NCBI GenBank assembly: GCA_002224055.1
Contig: AZLU01000056.1
Location: 62,001-126,000 of the forward strand
DNA from: Pezizomycotina sp. ARF18
Taxonomy: Eukaryota; Ascomycota
DNA length: 64,000 nt
Direction: 5' to 3'
This document shows, in pieces, positions 1-11,675 of the stretch; within the stretch, counting starts at the first letter, position 1; each line of letters starts with the position of its first letter. Under the pieces are notes generated by a model, which was given only the letters and a program-made list of their open reading frames with translations, was not told where the DNA came from and made no database searches. A program made the position numbers and the translations under genes.

Positions 1-439
1 CGCTTCGCTAGGTTCGACGGTACACCCACGTCTTCGCGGCCTCCGATCGAGTCTGTGGTGCGTAGGCGCTCCTCGTGATTACCAGCGCCAGCCTCTCAGC
101 GTACCGTCAGTATTCTCCTGGCTATCTATCATATCGCCGAGTAATGTGCTCTGCCGCATGTGCTGCTGTTCTGCCGAGCAGTGATGGCTGTAAGAAGATA
201 TCCTCCTCGTCCTCAGATCTTGAATATCCCTTCAGTAGGTCATCGTAGTTATTGTTGTTGCATTGCTGTTAGCATTGGCGAGACTCTTGCGGGCGCTGGA
301 GCTTTTACGCGCACTTGAAGGCCAGTGGTTGGCGATTAGGCGTCGATTTGTTCTTGAGGGATTTCTCGTATGAATCTGATGCGGCGATGAGCAGCTCCTC
401 ATCGAGGTCGGAACCAAAATCGTCGTCGTCTTCGTCCAT
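1..439 (-). CDS. N-terminal fragment of an unidentified acidic protein
   Basis: The minus strand opens at an ATG (437-439) and reads MDEDDDDFGSDLDEELLIAA, then a Lys/Ser-rich stretch. Codon-like sequence with an acidic bias (LLKGYSRSEDEEDIF) continues towards base 1 only if the frame is changed near 310 and again further on. The gene leaves the window at its 3' end, so no domain is seen. An acidic start with an LLIAAS-type helix occurs in several fungal DNA-repair and helicase proteins, but that resemblance is too short to name a family. I do not recognise the product. Confidence 0.3.
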
Positions 440-780
440 TGCAACGGTGAGAAAGGTATTAACGAAGTGACGAGATGTTTATCCGGTGATATTGCTGGAT
501 CATAAAATGCGGTGAAAGAAATAGAAGTAACAAGGACAGAGTATCTCTCGTAGCAGTGGTAATGTTCTCTTCGTGCTTCGAAACTTCGAATTGGATTAAA
601 ATCCAAATATTATTAGTATTGGCAGTGTTTGTTCCTTTTGGGGGGGGGGGGTTTGTGAGGTTTCCGCCGTGGATTGTGTGTTTCGGTTGAAAAGATACTT
701 TTTCACGTCATTTTACGGTTTGGATTGTGGAGACGCGTTTTAATAATTGCACTACCGCGTGACAAAATAGGCTAAATACT
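440..780. other. Intergenic stretch with a G homopolymer
   Basis: No coding sequence is seen. A run of ten G lies near 641-650 and the rest is AT-leaning spacer between two minus-strand reading regions. Confidence 0.5.
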
Positions 781-1927
781 TCAATACCGCACGGGACACT
801 CAAGCACCTCAAAGGTTCCCAATCGGCTCCAGTTGATCATGCAGCCCGTTTCATGTTCCTCCCACTTTGCGCTTACGACCCCGTACATTACTCCGTCCTC
901 TGGATCAAATACAGACTTGAAGAGTCACCGCGTTCGATTATCTTTTTAGCTCCACCTCCGGTGAGGTAACGGGAACGGCCAATCGGAATCAAGGTAACGA
1001 CTTCCGACCGAATGCAACACCTCACTCAGCTCGGTATGGAACGTGTGTAGTCGGTTCTGGAGCCCAGCTCGCCAACTTTTTCTCCCATTTTGGTAAGCCT
1101 CAATCAGTCGCTCATCTGAGAGGTTTCCAAAGCCAGTTATGAACCCTGCATGTCTCCAATGTCATACGAACGGTCGGATTCTTCAGAAGGTTAACTGTTT
1201 GTTCAAAGAACGCGATACTCAGGTTTGCTCAAATGAAGCTTAACCAGAGCTGCGTCAATCTCTTCGTTCAAATCGAGAACTGCCCGATTTGCAGAAACGG
1301 ACCTAGAAGACACTTGAAACGAATTACCATCATCCGCCAATTCTGCCTTGGCTTTCTTGAGGAGGTCACCACGTGCTGAAAGGTTTGTCAACCTCGCTGC
1401 CTGCCCCTCTGACAATTCTCGAGCTTATCATCGCCTCAGGCTCTCTCACGATCGACATTGTCTCTAAGAATGTTTTTGGGACATCCTCCGGGACGGATAA
1501 AAGCGTATTTTTCTTGACATAAAGAATATTGCTATCAGCTCCTCACCTTATTCACACTAGATTGGCAGGCAAATACCAGGCAGGGGATAAACACCACTAT
1601 TACGTACCCACCGGCTTTTTTAGCCGTGTGCGCACTGTATCATAAAACGGTCACCGGTGTCTGGCACACTCTTGAGGATTACTCCCATCGTCATGCCCGC
1701 ATTCCCCCGCAGGTTCCGACACACAGCCTTTCGTGGTAGGCTAGGTCCGCCGCCCAAACCCACGAATTGCGGGCGGTAGTAAACGGGTATGCCGCGCCAT
1801 GACGTCGGGAATCTCTTCTCGATCTGAGATGCAGCTTCCCAATTGGGCATCACGACGACGATAACCCGCTCATCCGCTCTATTCTCGAATCACCACCTCG
1901 CTTCTTCCTCTTGCGTGTTTTCGCCAT
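781..1927 (-). CDS. Frame-broken unidentified coding region
   Basis: Several minus-strand stretches look like real protein but lie in different frames. From the 5' side they are a basic start at an ATG at 1927 (MAKTRKRKKRGG), a block from 1850 (MPNWEAASQIEKRFPTSW, GLGGGPSLPRKAVCRNLRGN), a block at 1203-1415 with alternating charged residues, a block near 1010-1165 (SYDIGDMQG, GNLSDERLIEAYQNG), and a clean C-terminus (DGVMYGVVSAKWEEHETG ... EVLECPVRY) ending in a stop at 781-783. Some joins need only one homopolymer base. Two in-frame stops near 1190-1205 are harder to explain that way. It may therefore be an error-laden gene or a decayed one. No family is recognised. Confidence 0.35.
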
Positions 1928-3818
1928 GCGCTTTGGCCACGTGTACTTGAGAGGCAAACGCGTTTCAAGGCTATTAAGCCTTCCGATCAGGACGTGGACA
2001 ATGGGTGCTCAGGATCCGACTCGTCAGATCGAACGAGTTAAATGTCCGAGTTCTCAGTTTGCGGCATTTTCTGCCGAAAAAACATTCAACTACCGAAGAG
2101 GGTCTACTTCCACCATTGACAGGAATCAGAGGAAACGGAGGTCAATCTTGGATTGTGAGCACAGATTCTCTCACCGCCGCTGAAGCTCTTTTGGGGGTTT
2201 TATATCTATCACTGCAGCGCCATATATACGAAACTGTTTTTATCCTCGAATTGTAAGTAATGAGTTCCCGGATACCCTTTTCCACGGAAAAACGCAAACT
2301 AAAAAACAAAATAGGTCGAGCCCGTTCAAGGAGCCCACTATAACTAGAGCGCTTTTACCGTATATGTGTACGGCCGTGACGTAGCCAAGTCGTTCCCGTC
2401 CATCCTCCCGGAGAAATTTCTTCCAGCATCACATTTTCATCGCTCCAGCTACCCTCCACCAGACGGAGTTCTGGCCAATGTTCCGGAAATGCTGCGGGCT
2501 GCATCATAATATGCGCCGAAGGAGAATGCGTTAGCATTTGTGTCACTAGTTTTCGGGAAATTGTTAAAAACCTAAAGGTTTTCTACAACGTACTAATCGG
2601 GGGGCAGCTCATTTCGACAACGATATACCTGCGTCTTATCAAGAAAACAGCGGCGCTGGTAAAGGTGAGTATGCTCTAGTTCTTATTTTTTTTTTTATAT
2701 TTTCTATTACTACAAGTCGAATGAATCTCAATGATTATATTAACGTTTGTATCGAAACTATCAGTTCTCAAACGTAAAAATGAGAGCGGAATTTTATTAA
2801 ACTTTATTTTATTTTATTTTTTTTAATTATCTACCTCTTGTTTCTATTTTTGGGGTATTATTATTATTGTTATTATTATTGTTATTATTATTATTATTAT
2901 TTATTATCATGGAAAGTTTATTGTTGCTATATTTCATTTCTCTCACGTTCTCTATCTAAGGTTTCAGCAGCTCGAAACCCAAAGCAACCAGTCCACCTCC
3001 TTTGAAGAGCTTTTTTTTTTTGCCTAAGTACGCTCAAATTTCAAAGTACACATGTTACAGCCAGGCAGCGAGCACTTCAAAACGTACGAAGATCTTTTTT
3101 ATTCGTCTTTTACACGATGAGATACACGAGGAACTAGAAGTCCGGTCACCTCCCCGATGGGGGGCCCGGGAGCGTGAGATATTGACCGAAAAAAAAAAAA
3201 AATAAACCACGAACATATATAAAATAATACATGTAGTCGGTGCACCCATGGTACCATGCACAGCTAGCTACCTCTAGCTCTACGGGTAAGTTATAAACGT
3301 TGAGAAAAGATGGGATCCTGAAATAAATAAAAAAAAAAAAAGCATCAGTGGATGAGGGTATTTTTATCCATGTGGCTTATATATATATAGACTTCAAGAG
3401 GATATTCAAAAAATAAATCGTGATATATATAAATAAGTAAAATTAAAAAAATCCAATAGATCAACAACTAGCATCTATAATATCAGATTTAAACCGAATT
3501 GAGATTTCTTTGAACGTTTTTGCGGGATGGAACGTAACGCCAAACCTCCCCCCGGGGCCGCGAAGGAAAAGTGGAGAAAGCTGTCCCTCGGGGGGGTCTA
3601 GGAAAACACAAATCTCGCGCATTGTGTTTGGCCGAAGGGTATTTTTTTTTTTTTTTTTTTTCGTATATCGGGAATTTATTATTGCTTCTTATTTGGTTAT
3701 CGAAAGCAAGACTTCACTTCTCCAAAGACTCTAGCTTTGACTGTGGATAGTTATACCTTGACCTCGAGTAATTTACTTTTCACGATTCCCTTCAACGTAT
3801 ATGTAAAAACACAAAACA
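1928..3818. other. Mostly non-coding, with one coding-like stretch and simple repeats
   Basis: A minus-strand open stretch at 2355-2546 (LRLVEGSWSDENVMLEEISP) has coding-like composition and could be an upstream exon of the broken gene at 781-1927, but no splice link is clear. A TTA/TTG microsatellite lies at about 2853-2905. Poly-A and poly-T tracts occur near 3010, 3189, 3335 and 3642. Nothing else is supported. Confidence 0.4.
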
Positions 3819-4259
3819 ATGGCAAACTTCGCCTCCACCCTTACTACACCCTCTTCCTCTCTACCTCGAACCACTTTCCGCGCTCCTCGGCGCACTCGCC
3901 GCCTTCTTTCCATCGCAATACCTAACCCTCCTCGATACATCCTCTCACCACGCCACCGACGCCGCAATCGATACAGCGCTAACGCAATTGGCGAACCTAT
4001 ACCTCTTCTTCTGCATCACGGAATTTCTAGTACTCCGCGCGGCAAGGGATAACTTACCCGTATGGAGAGCGCTGTGTACGGCTATGTTAATCGCTGACTT
4101 CGACATCTCGCGTCGGCATGGCGGCTTGGTGCGCGGCAGTACTGGTGCGCGGCCGATGGGGGTGGATGAAGTGGCGGACGGTTCGTGTACGCTGGTGCGA
4201 CGAGGATTGCGTTTCTCAGCGGGTTGGGGTGTAGTAGTAGAAGGCGGCGGAGAGGTTAA
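3819..4259 (+). CDS. DUF7704-type small membrane protein
   Basis: DUF7704 proteins are short fungal multi-pass membrane proteins of unknown role. From the ATG at 3819 the start reads MANFASTLTTP. After one frame change come the family landmarks LYLEPLSALLGALAAFFPSQ, a helix (LANLYLFFCITEFLVLRAA) followed by RDNLPVWRALC, and then, after another change, DFGHLASAWRLGARQYW and FVYAGATRIAFLSGLG. The order (YLEPLSALLGA, a TEFLVLRA helix, a D-x-GHL segment, a final R[IV]AFL helix) matches the family as I know it. Two or three single-base breaks are needed, so the exact C-terminus is uncertain; the stop at 4257-4259 is the best choice. No intron is evident. Confidence 0.6.
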
Positions 4260-7200
4260 GAAAGGATATAAAATCCGTATTTCTTTCTTTTTGCTTCCGA
4301 TCAAAAAAAAAAAAAAAAAAAAAATAGAGGCTCTAAATTAAAGCAGATCAACAACAAAAACATATTGCCCTGTCAAATTGAGACATTTAAAGCAGAACCT
4401 GAACGATTGAGAAGCAGACACGTGCGCAATATTGTTGACGCTCCGGTCAAATTAAAACACGGAAGTGACTTTTTCGCAATTTTCTCAAAAAAGACCTGTT
4501 GGCTGTAAGGCACATGCACGAAAATTAAATGAGAAGCAAACTGTACGAGAAGTTGGTTGAATGCCTCGATGCTTGTTTGCCCAGCCCAGTTAAATATATC
4601 CCCCCCAGGTACGTCACGGGCCGCTCGGCGAAATGTGAATCCATTTTTCAAAAAAAAAAAAAAAAGAGAATTGAATGCTTCTCAGACTGTACTCCGATCT
4701 CGATAGTATCTTTTTCTCCCATGGGAAGAATTAGGACAACAAAGGAAGAAAGAGCAAAAAGATTCAACGCCGGTTGCCAGCTAGCAACTGCCCGATGCAA
4801 CAAGATGCAGTGCACTGCATGCATGGATGTGTGCTAATGATGGTAATGGCAGTTCTCGAACCATCCCAGCAACGAAAAAAGTGCCTCGAAAATATCCGAG
4901 ACAGACTATAGGAAAGGTCTAAAAAGTTAGTGGTTTCCGTGCCAGAAAAATATATATATATATATAGAAAGAAAGAAATGAAAGAGAACGAGAAAGAGTA
5001 GATGCATTACGCAGGAGGCAAGAGTTAGCTCGAACCGTTATAAAGAACAATAGGCTTGTGAACAAGGAAGCCGTGTCGAAGGAGCTGCAAGGAGGCTCCT
5101 TGAGAAGCAGCCCGTTGTAAAAAAAGGGTCGGCCTGGGCCATTTGGGGCGATTTCTATTTTTATCAACGAAATTTGACGTCCACGGCACCATGGGTATTG
5201 TTGAGTTCCGAAGAATTCAAGGGGAAACATCAACGCTCACGATCATGAGAGTCAACGTAATGTTGAACAAGAATACGATGCTTCTTTTTTTTTGAAGATC
5301 AACAAGCATCTTCGTTTTCGCAAAAATGTAACCCACACGGCGGTTGTCCTATTTGTGGCTTCATACACAGCTTTTTTTTCCACTGTCGTCCGACACTATT
5401 AGCTCAACTCGGATCATTACCGATTTGCGAAATCTTAGCCTATTTCCTTTTGTTTTTTCGGCAGACATTTCTTCTCAAAAGACCGCCTGCTGAAAAGTCA
5501 AGAAATTGTGATCAACCACTCGCAGTACTTAGTGAAGGGAGTTATCACCTTTTTCAGGTCGACTAAGGTGCAAATGCATATCACCGATTCCCGAGGACCC
5601 GCCCCAACTGAGGACAATTTTTTGGTTCGGCTTCTAAGTCGTCCTCGGTTATGTCTAAATCTCCTATTCTTGGAGCTCTTCGGGTCAGCTGCGCCGACGA
5701 GTTAAAACTAACAGGTCGCGGATGTGTATGTAAGTGGTGCTTGTGCATCCGACTGGGTAGATCCAAAAAAAGGGCTGTTTGAAGGTTCACAATTTCGAAG
5801 GAGCTGAGAGGCGCCGCGATTTTTGGATACACAGAAAGAAAAATAGGTACATGTGCATCTGATGGGTAGCCAACCGGCATTCTCGTCTGCAGAGTAACCA
5901 TAAAAACTTTGGCTACGATCCAATTGTTTACTGTCGTTACGCTCATTTGTTCTAGAAGACGAGAGGACCCTGATTTTCGTGTTTTTGGCCGAGATGCTTC
6001 GATAGCTTATGCTCCTCCGCCTCTGGGACGTGATACGATGACCGCCTGCAAGAAAAGGTCTTCACGTCAGTTTCATGACAACTCGACTAACGTGAGTTTA
6101 TCTTTATCAATGCAAATATCGTCATAGGCTGCCCCCTTTTTTTTCCCATCACAATAGGAGTTTTGCCGAGTAGAGGCCTCAAGAACAGCCTCCAAAGTTC
6201 AGATCTCTGACTTGGCTCGGGTCCTGAGTCCTGACTCCTCGAAACGTTTCTTCTTCCCCCTCCTTTTTCCTTACCCCCAGTTTCTTGTGCTGCACGATAG
6301 TCGATTTCGTTTTTTACTTCCGTCAGACCCATCAAGCGTAATAAAATCAGCTCAAAGACGCTAACGAGGAAAAGTTTCGCAAAAATTGTGTATAGGCTTT
6401 TGGCGTGTGGATTCCTTTCGTCTTTAGAGAGAGGATCCCGTTTGTTGTGACCAAAAAACCCCTCGATATGCAGATTTAATTTCGCCTCGCTCTGCGCTCC
6501 CATGTTCCTTCCCTCCCTCCACCTCCAGGTTCCAACAATGGAAAATATAGATTAATTTTAAATTAGCAAGATGTACTTTTTTTTTTCTTAGACAGCTTCC
6601 GCAATTGCGCTCGTGTATCTGGCCTTGCAAGCTTGAACAAATAATAGATACGGCGTGACATTATTATTATTAATTGGTCATGAAAACAATGCGGTCGAAT
6701 GAAAACTGAGAGATTTAGAAAGAAGGCAAGAAAAAGAAAGGAAGAAAACGAAAAGAAAAGAAAGAAAGAAAAAAAAAAAAAAAAAAAAGGATCAATAGTC
6801 CACACCCACAGAAAGCTACATCCTCGCCATGTTCCGGCCTTGAACAAGGCATATACATCTTGCAGGGCGAAAATCTGCAGCAGGTGTGATTTGGCCAGTA
6901 CCTTTGTTCGAAAGAAAGAAAGCGAGATGTTTTTTTTTTTTTTTTTTTTTTTTTTCCCTACTGATCCTTGATGATTTGGTAGAGCAACGGTAGAGCAACC
7001 AATAATTTCTTTTTTTTTTTTTCAGCGTGTTCACCGTCACTTCCTTTCCTAAGGGCATTTCTTCTATTTATTTAGCAGCCAATCCCCCCCCTTTTTTTAA
7101 ATTCTCTTTTTCTTTTTTTTTTTTCTTCTTCCTTTCCCTTCTTGCTCGTTATCAACCACATTCGTTAATTTGGGTTATCAGTAACTTTCTTCTTTCTCCT

Positions 7201-7355
7201 CCTCCTTCTTACTCTCTCTCAATTCTTTCAAGGGCAATCACTCGTTCGAGCCTTTTTTCCAACTCTTCCTCTTATTACAAAGAAATAACGATCTTCACAC
7301 GAAGAAAGGAATAATTTAAAGAAACCCTTACGATTTCAATCACAATAACGACAAA
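4260..7355. other. Long intergenic region with a pyrimidine-rich promoter at its end
   Basis: About 3.1 kb without a gene I can support. It holds poly-A/T tracts (about 4303-4324, 4651-4665, 6770-6788, 6931-6956, 7010-7022) and a short AT dinucleotide run near 4950-4966. From about 7080 to 7290 the + strand is strongly C/T-rich, as is common just upstream of highly expressed fungal genes, which fits the surface-protein gene starting at 7356. Confidence 0.5.
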
Positions 7356-8070
7356 ATGAAGTACTCCCGTCGCCGCCGTTCTCCTCGCCACCGGTGCCTA
7401 CGCCGCCTCCTCCACCCAGTCGACCCTCGCACCTCGGCTTCGTCGTCTGAGTCGCTGCCTCTGCCGGCATCACCGCCGCCCCGAGCGCCCCAGCGGCCTC
7501 GCAGAGCCCCGAGCAGATCTCCATGTCTTCCTGCTACTCCCACTGCGGTGACAACATGACCTGCCGCGCCTCTTGCGCCTTCGTCCCTGCGTAAGTTTTT
7601 GTAATCGCTTTTCCTTTTTCGTTTTATATATTTCCATTTGCTAACGGTACATCCTTTTTCACAGCCCCAACTCCGCTCAGGCCCAGGGCAACGTCGAGTG
7701 CGTCTCCACCGCCTGCATTTCCCTCCAGAAGGTCACCGGCGACCCGTTCTTCACCGCCTACGCCTCCTGCGTCGAGTCCTGCCGCAACAAGTACTTCTAC
7801 AACCCGACCAACGCCGGCGGTGTCCCTAAACGTGGTTAACGGTGCCCCCAGCGCTAAGAACACTGGCTCGGCCGGCTCCGCTCCGGCAGCGCTCCAACTC
7901 CGGTTCCGGCTCCGGTTCCGGTCAGGCTCCGGCTCTGACAACTCCAACGGTTCCGGTACTGCTTCGGGATCTGCCAACCCGTCTGCTACCGCAAGTCTGC
8001 CGGTAACAAGATCACCTACTCCGCCGCTGGCCTCCTCGGTGCCGTCGGTCTCATCGTCCTTGCTCTGTAA
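7356..8070 (+). CDS. GPI-anchored cysteine-rich surface protein
   Basis: The start MKYS is followed, after a frame change, by a signal-peptide core (VAAVLLATGAYAASSTQ). A module with eight cysteines follows: CYSHCGDNMTCRASC before an intron at 7591-7664 (GTAAGT, branch-like CTAAC, CAG), and VECVSTACISLQKV then YASCVESCRNKYFYNPT after it. Next come a Gly/Ser-rich linker (SGSGSGS, DNSNGSGTASGSANPS) and a hydrophobic tail (KITYSAAGLLGAVGLIVLAL) ending at the stop, the layout of a GPI-attachment signal. Many ascomycetes encode secreted proteins with this order. Two or three single-base breaks interrupt the frame, mainly in the Gly/Ser linker. The likely place is plasma membrane or cell wall; a molecular function is not known. 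Confidence 0.7.
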
Positions 8071-8942
8071 AAAGATGTCTTACGAGCGATGTGATCGGGT
8101 AGTTGCTGGTGGTCGTAAGAATCGGAGAAACTATGGGTATTCTTTAATTAAGGTTGTTTCTCTCTTTCTTTTTAATTAATAATAATCAATTAAAGTCGCT
8201 GTTATTTTGTAATTAAGCACTTTTTTTCTCCAAAACTTTCCAAAACTTTATGGATACGGATTGGACAACTGGGTGTTTTATGCTTTTTTTCACCTATTTT
8301 AAGAATAAGCGAAAAAACTTGTTTTTTAAATACGGGCAGACGTGTCGCGTGATGTTTTAACTGTCGTGATTTGGCTACTGTTGTTCGTCTTATACCTACA
8401 GCCTTTCGATTGTAAGTTAAGCGCTGACCATGCGTCATCAATAGCCTTCTAACAAGCAATACTTGAGACGAAATTATTATAATTGACGTCTTTTTTAATA
8501 GCCCTATCTCTTATCTTAACCATCACGCCCCTTTTCTGCAATTAACTCCATCTACACCATGCTGCCAAGGAGCTACGAACCTGCAAGCACGCGATCTTTG
8601 CGTTCCCGCTCTAGTATAGCTGTTCACACTCTTATCGATGGCTTCATTTCCTTGTATTTGATAGATTTGCTTCCATTATAATCTATCCCTTTTAGAAGAA
8701 CCGGTACAACAGACAAACAAGAAAAAGAAAAAAAAAACTCCTATCCCTGATGAAAACAAACATACATGAGATACTACCTCTTTTATAAACGCGTGTTATC
8801 TAAGTCAACATAACGGAGGGAAAAAAGGGCAAATAAAAGTATATAAGAAAAAAAGACTTAACGAGTGTATTCGACTTTCACTTTAATAGGGGTATAATCT
8901 ATTCCAACCAGTAACAATAAAAAAAAAAATGTATATCGTGTT
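8071..8942. other. Intergenic region between convergent 3' ends
   Basis: AT-rich sequence between the end of the GPI-protein gene and the end of ppe1 on the other strand. Only A/T tracts are seen, consistent with 3' untranslated regions. Confidence 0.5.
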
Positions 8943-10490
8943 TTACAGCTGCCCGACTTTCTTCGGTAGTACGAGCGCGGCTCCTGTCGTTCCTCTTATA
9001 GAACTCGACGAGCTATGATTGACCTCATCAGTATCCTTCACCCCCAAAAAAAAACAGGCATCATATAACAGAAGCAAAAGACAAGGAAAAACTCACAGCA
9101 GCAGCCGTCTTCTCCGGCATCCTCATGAACGAAATGCCCAACCTCCGGCAGCACCAGCAGCTGATACTTCCCCTGCATCTGCCCAATAATCAACTCCCTA
9201 TCTAACCTATCCGTTCCCGCCAGTATTAACAGTTTCCCTCCGTAGCGGAGAGGAATTTTTTGCTGAGGCCGACGAACCAATCTTCCAGAACGGCTGCGTG
9301 GCGGTTAAATCCGTGCGCCAGCGCCACGGACGAGGATTCGGAAGGATTGTCGAGGGGGTGTATCGGGTGTTGGGGAGTTGTGGTGTTTGGATTAGCGCGG
9401 GGACGGAGACGCGGGCGGAGGAGCGGTTGCGGATTGTGCGGGAGCGGACACTGGATATATTAGCATTAGTAAAATGGTTCAATATTACAAAGTAACAACA
9501 AATTTGAAAATTGTAGGCGAAGAAGAGAAGGGAGGGGGGAGATGAAACACATACTGCCACTCAATAGCCTGCCCCAAGCTCGCAAATCCGTTCGGCCTCG
9601 GTCATCAAATACGTCTGCATACTCTGCAGCGCATCCATCGCGCTCCCCTCGACGACATCCAAAACCGCATACGCCAATAAATTCTTCCCCAACAATCTTC
9701 TAACCGCTACGTCCGCAACTACGGCGCCGCCGAGGCTGTGGCCTACTAATACGATATCCGGTGTTTTTCCCAGTTCAATTGCACCTCGCCCGTTCTAGCG
9801 CGTCGGATAAATCATTCCCTAGCGTTCCAAGCTTAAATCGCCGTCGGACTCCGATAGCGATTCGCCGTGGCCGCGGCGTCGATGGAGAATATGCCGGCGT
9901 CCGGGTGGATTTTACGTATTTCGGAGGCGAGGGGTGCGAAGGATAGACCGGAGGAACCGGCGCCGTGGTGGTTACGAAGAGGGGGCCGTTGGAGTTGGTG
10001 GGTGTAGTAGGCGTGGATTACGGAGGACGGGTGGGATGTGGATGTGAGGAGGAGGGATTGAGAGAAGAAGTGTTCCAGGGGATCGGTTCGAGGTCGCGCT
10101 TTTTGCTTTTACGCTGTGGAGATAAGAAAAACGGTATACTAGATTTAGCTCTTCGTGTCGTAGACAAATTGTATTGTGGCAAGCCGTAGCATTTAGTAAT
10201 CAGAAGAGAAAGGAATCTTACGTTTCCGGCCGCGCGAACGTCGCCGGCGCACGGATCGTAGAAGTAGACGACGCCGACGAAGCGGACGAAGAATCGTCGA
10301 ACGTGGGCGAGTGGGCGTTCAGATCGTCTATGCTGTCGCCGTCGCCGTTCGCGTACTGGAACTGCTGCTGCCCCTGCTGCTGGTCATCGTACTCTTCGTC
10401 CTCGTCGGCTTCATCGAGTATCAACTCAGGGGGCATGGCGGGCAGCTTCGCCAGCTTGGTCTTGAAAAAAGTCCTCTCCAGGCTGCTCAT
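8943..10490 (-). CDS. ppe1: Protein phosphatase methylesterase 1 (Ppe1/PME-1)
   Basis: This alpha/beta hydrolase removes the C-terminal methyl ester of the PP2A catalytic subunit. The first exon (from ATG 10490) reads [17 protein letters not shown], then an acidic linker and [12 protein letters not shown], typical of fungal Ppe1. An intron starts at GTAAGA near 10214. After it come [13 protein letters not shown], the [20 protein letters not shown] oxyanion region, and [20 protein letters not shown] with the nucleophile serine in GHSLGG. Then [58 protein letters not shown] and GHFVHEDA (likely catalytic histidine). A last intron (9013-9096) precedes the final exon, LVEFYKRND and a C-terminus VLPKKVGQL. 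At least three single-base breaks are present. All three triad regions are recognisable, so the gene is probably intact in the organism. Confidence 0.9.
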
Positions 10491-11111
10491 GGCTGCTAGG
10501 ACTCCAGGTTGCTTATTTCTTCCGCTGTGTAGTGAGATGAATGGTGAGGACCTGCGGTAGTGATCGTGTGCTTGGGCGGTTTGAAGGAATGTTAACTGCG
10601 AGTTGTCTTGTGATTTTCTTTTTATCTGTCTGTTGTCTAGCTAGGGGTTACGGTGGTGGCAACGGTCTTCCCAGTAGGAGGGAACTCGGAGGAACGATGT
10701 GGGTGGGACGATAATTTTTGCAGCAAAAAGGAAGCAGATTGGCTCTTATTTTTCTCGCTTATCGATAGCCCCAAGAAAATGAGGAAGCTAAAATACTTCC
10801 CGCCCCGCGTTTTAATGGGGTATGGGTTCGGGTCCACTGGAGTTTGAGCAAAAAAAAAAAAAAAAATTAAAAATTTGGAAGCTGTCCCTCTGGAAGCATG
10901 TGAAAGGATAGATATATATATGTGCATGGAACACAGGCCATATTATTTCATTACGGTCCATTCTTGAGGTATAAAGGACATTTTGAAAGGTTAAGTTACA
11001 TATTCGCACAGTTAAATCAAAGTTATATGACAAGAATTGTACAAAGTGACGCAAAGTTGTATTTGGAGAAGAAGAGAGAGAAAAAGAAAGAAGAATCCTA
11101 ATCCACTCTCA
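10491..11111. other. Spacer between ppe1 and VMA21
   Basis: Contains the ppe1 upstream region and the VMA21 3' side, with an A-rich tract near 10850-10866. No gene is seen. Confidence 0.5.
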
Positions 11112-11675
11112 CTACTTTTTCTTCTTATTGTCCTCATCATCTTCGTTCAGTGCCGTAATAACGTATGCTATGAGGACGAAATTCGCGACGATTGCTGCTG
11201 TGGCTCCTGACAGCGTGGAATTATCTGTATCGCCCAAAAAAGTAAAGTTAGCCCAAAACTCGGTCCCCGATGAGCTGAGGAGAAAAGGAAAGGGGAATAT
11301 TACTGTTGGTAACGTATTTCAGCATCACGTAGTATGAGCCTAGGGAGCCGAGATCATAGCCACCGTGAAGACGATGAGCTTGATGATGACGGACCTGCAA
11401 ATGGAGGGAGAATAGTGAGGCACGAATCAAGGAATATAGATCAGTGTAAGATGGTAGCTTCTCGAAAATCTCGCGGGGGCCGCTTGTCGATTACAACGCT
11501 TCTTTAGATGCTTCCAGAGGATAAGGAGAGCCGACTCACGTAGGTACGATCACCGTGTTCGAGCTGCCAGGTTTCGGCTCAGGTGCGGCGGCGCGCGCGT
11601 CCGTGGGCTCTGGATGCGCTTCTCTTCCTTTACTTCCTTCTCCTCGGTGCTGTAGACGTTCCTTCTGGTGGCCAT
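11112..11675 (-). CDS. VMA21: V-ATPase assembly integral membrane protein Vma21
   Basis: Vma21 is a small two-helix ER protein that guides assembly of the V0 sector of the vacuolar ATPase. Exon 1 (ATG 11675) gives MATRRNVYSTEEKEVKEEKR and, after a frame change, APEPKPGSSNTVIVPT before a GTGAGT donor. Exon 2 gives SVIIKLIVFTVAMISAP and LGSYYVMLKY, the first helix; one C appears missing at the CCCTAG. Exon 3 gives SSGTEFWANFTFLGDTDNST, LSGATAAIVANFVLIAYVIT (second helix) and a basic end (EDDEDNKKKK) before the stop at 11112-11114. The LSGATAAIVAN motif and the lysine-rich C-terminal ER-retention-like tail are family hallmarks. Length matches the usual 100-120 residues. Confidence 0.88.

Noticed and set aside
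6087-6503. 138-codon minus-strand open frame in the 4.3-7.3 kb spacer
   Set aside because: It starts with an ATG but shows no conserved feature and lies in low-complexity spacer; kept out for lack of support.
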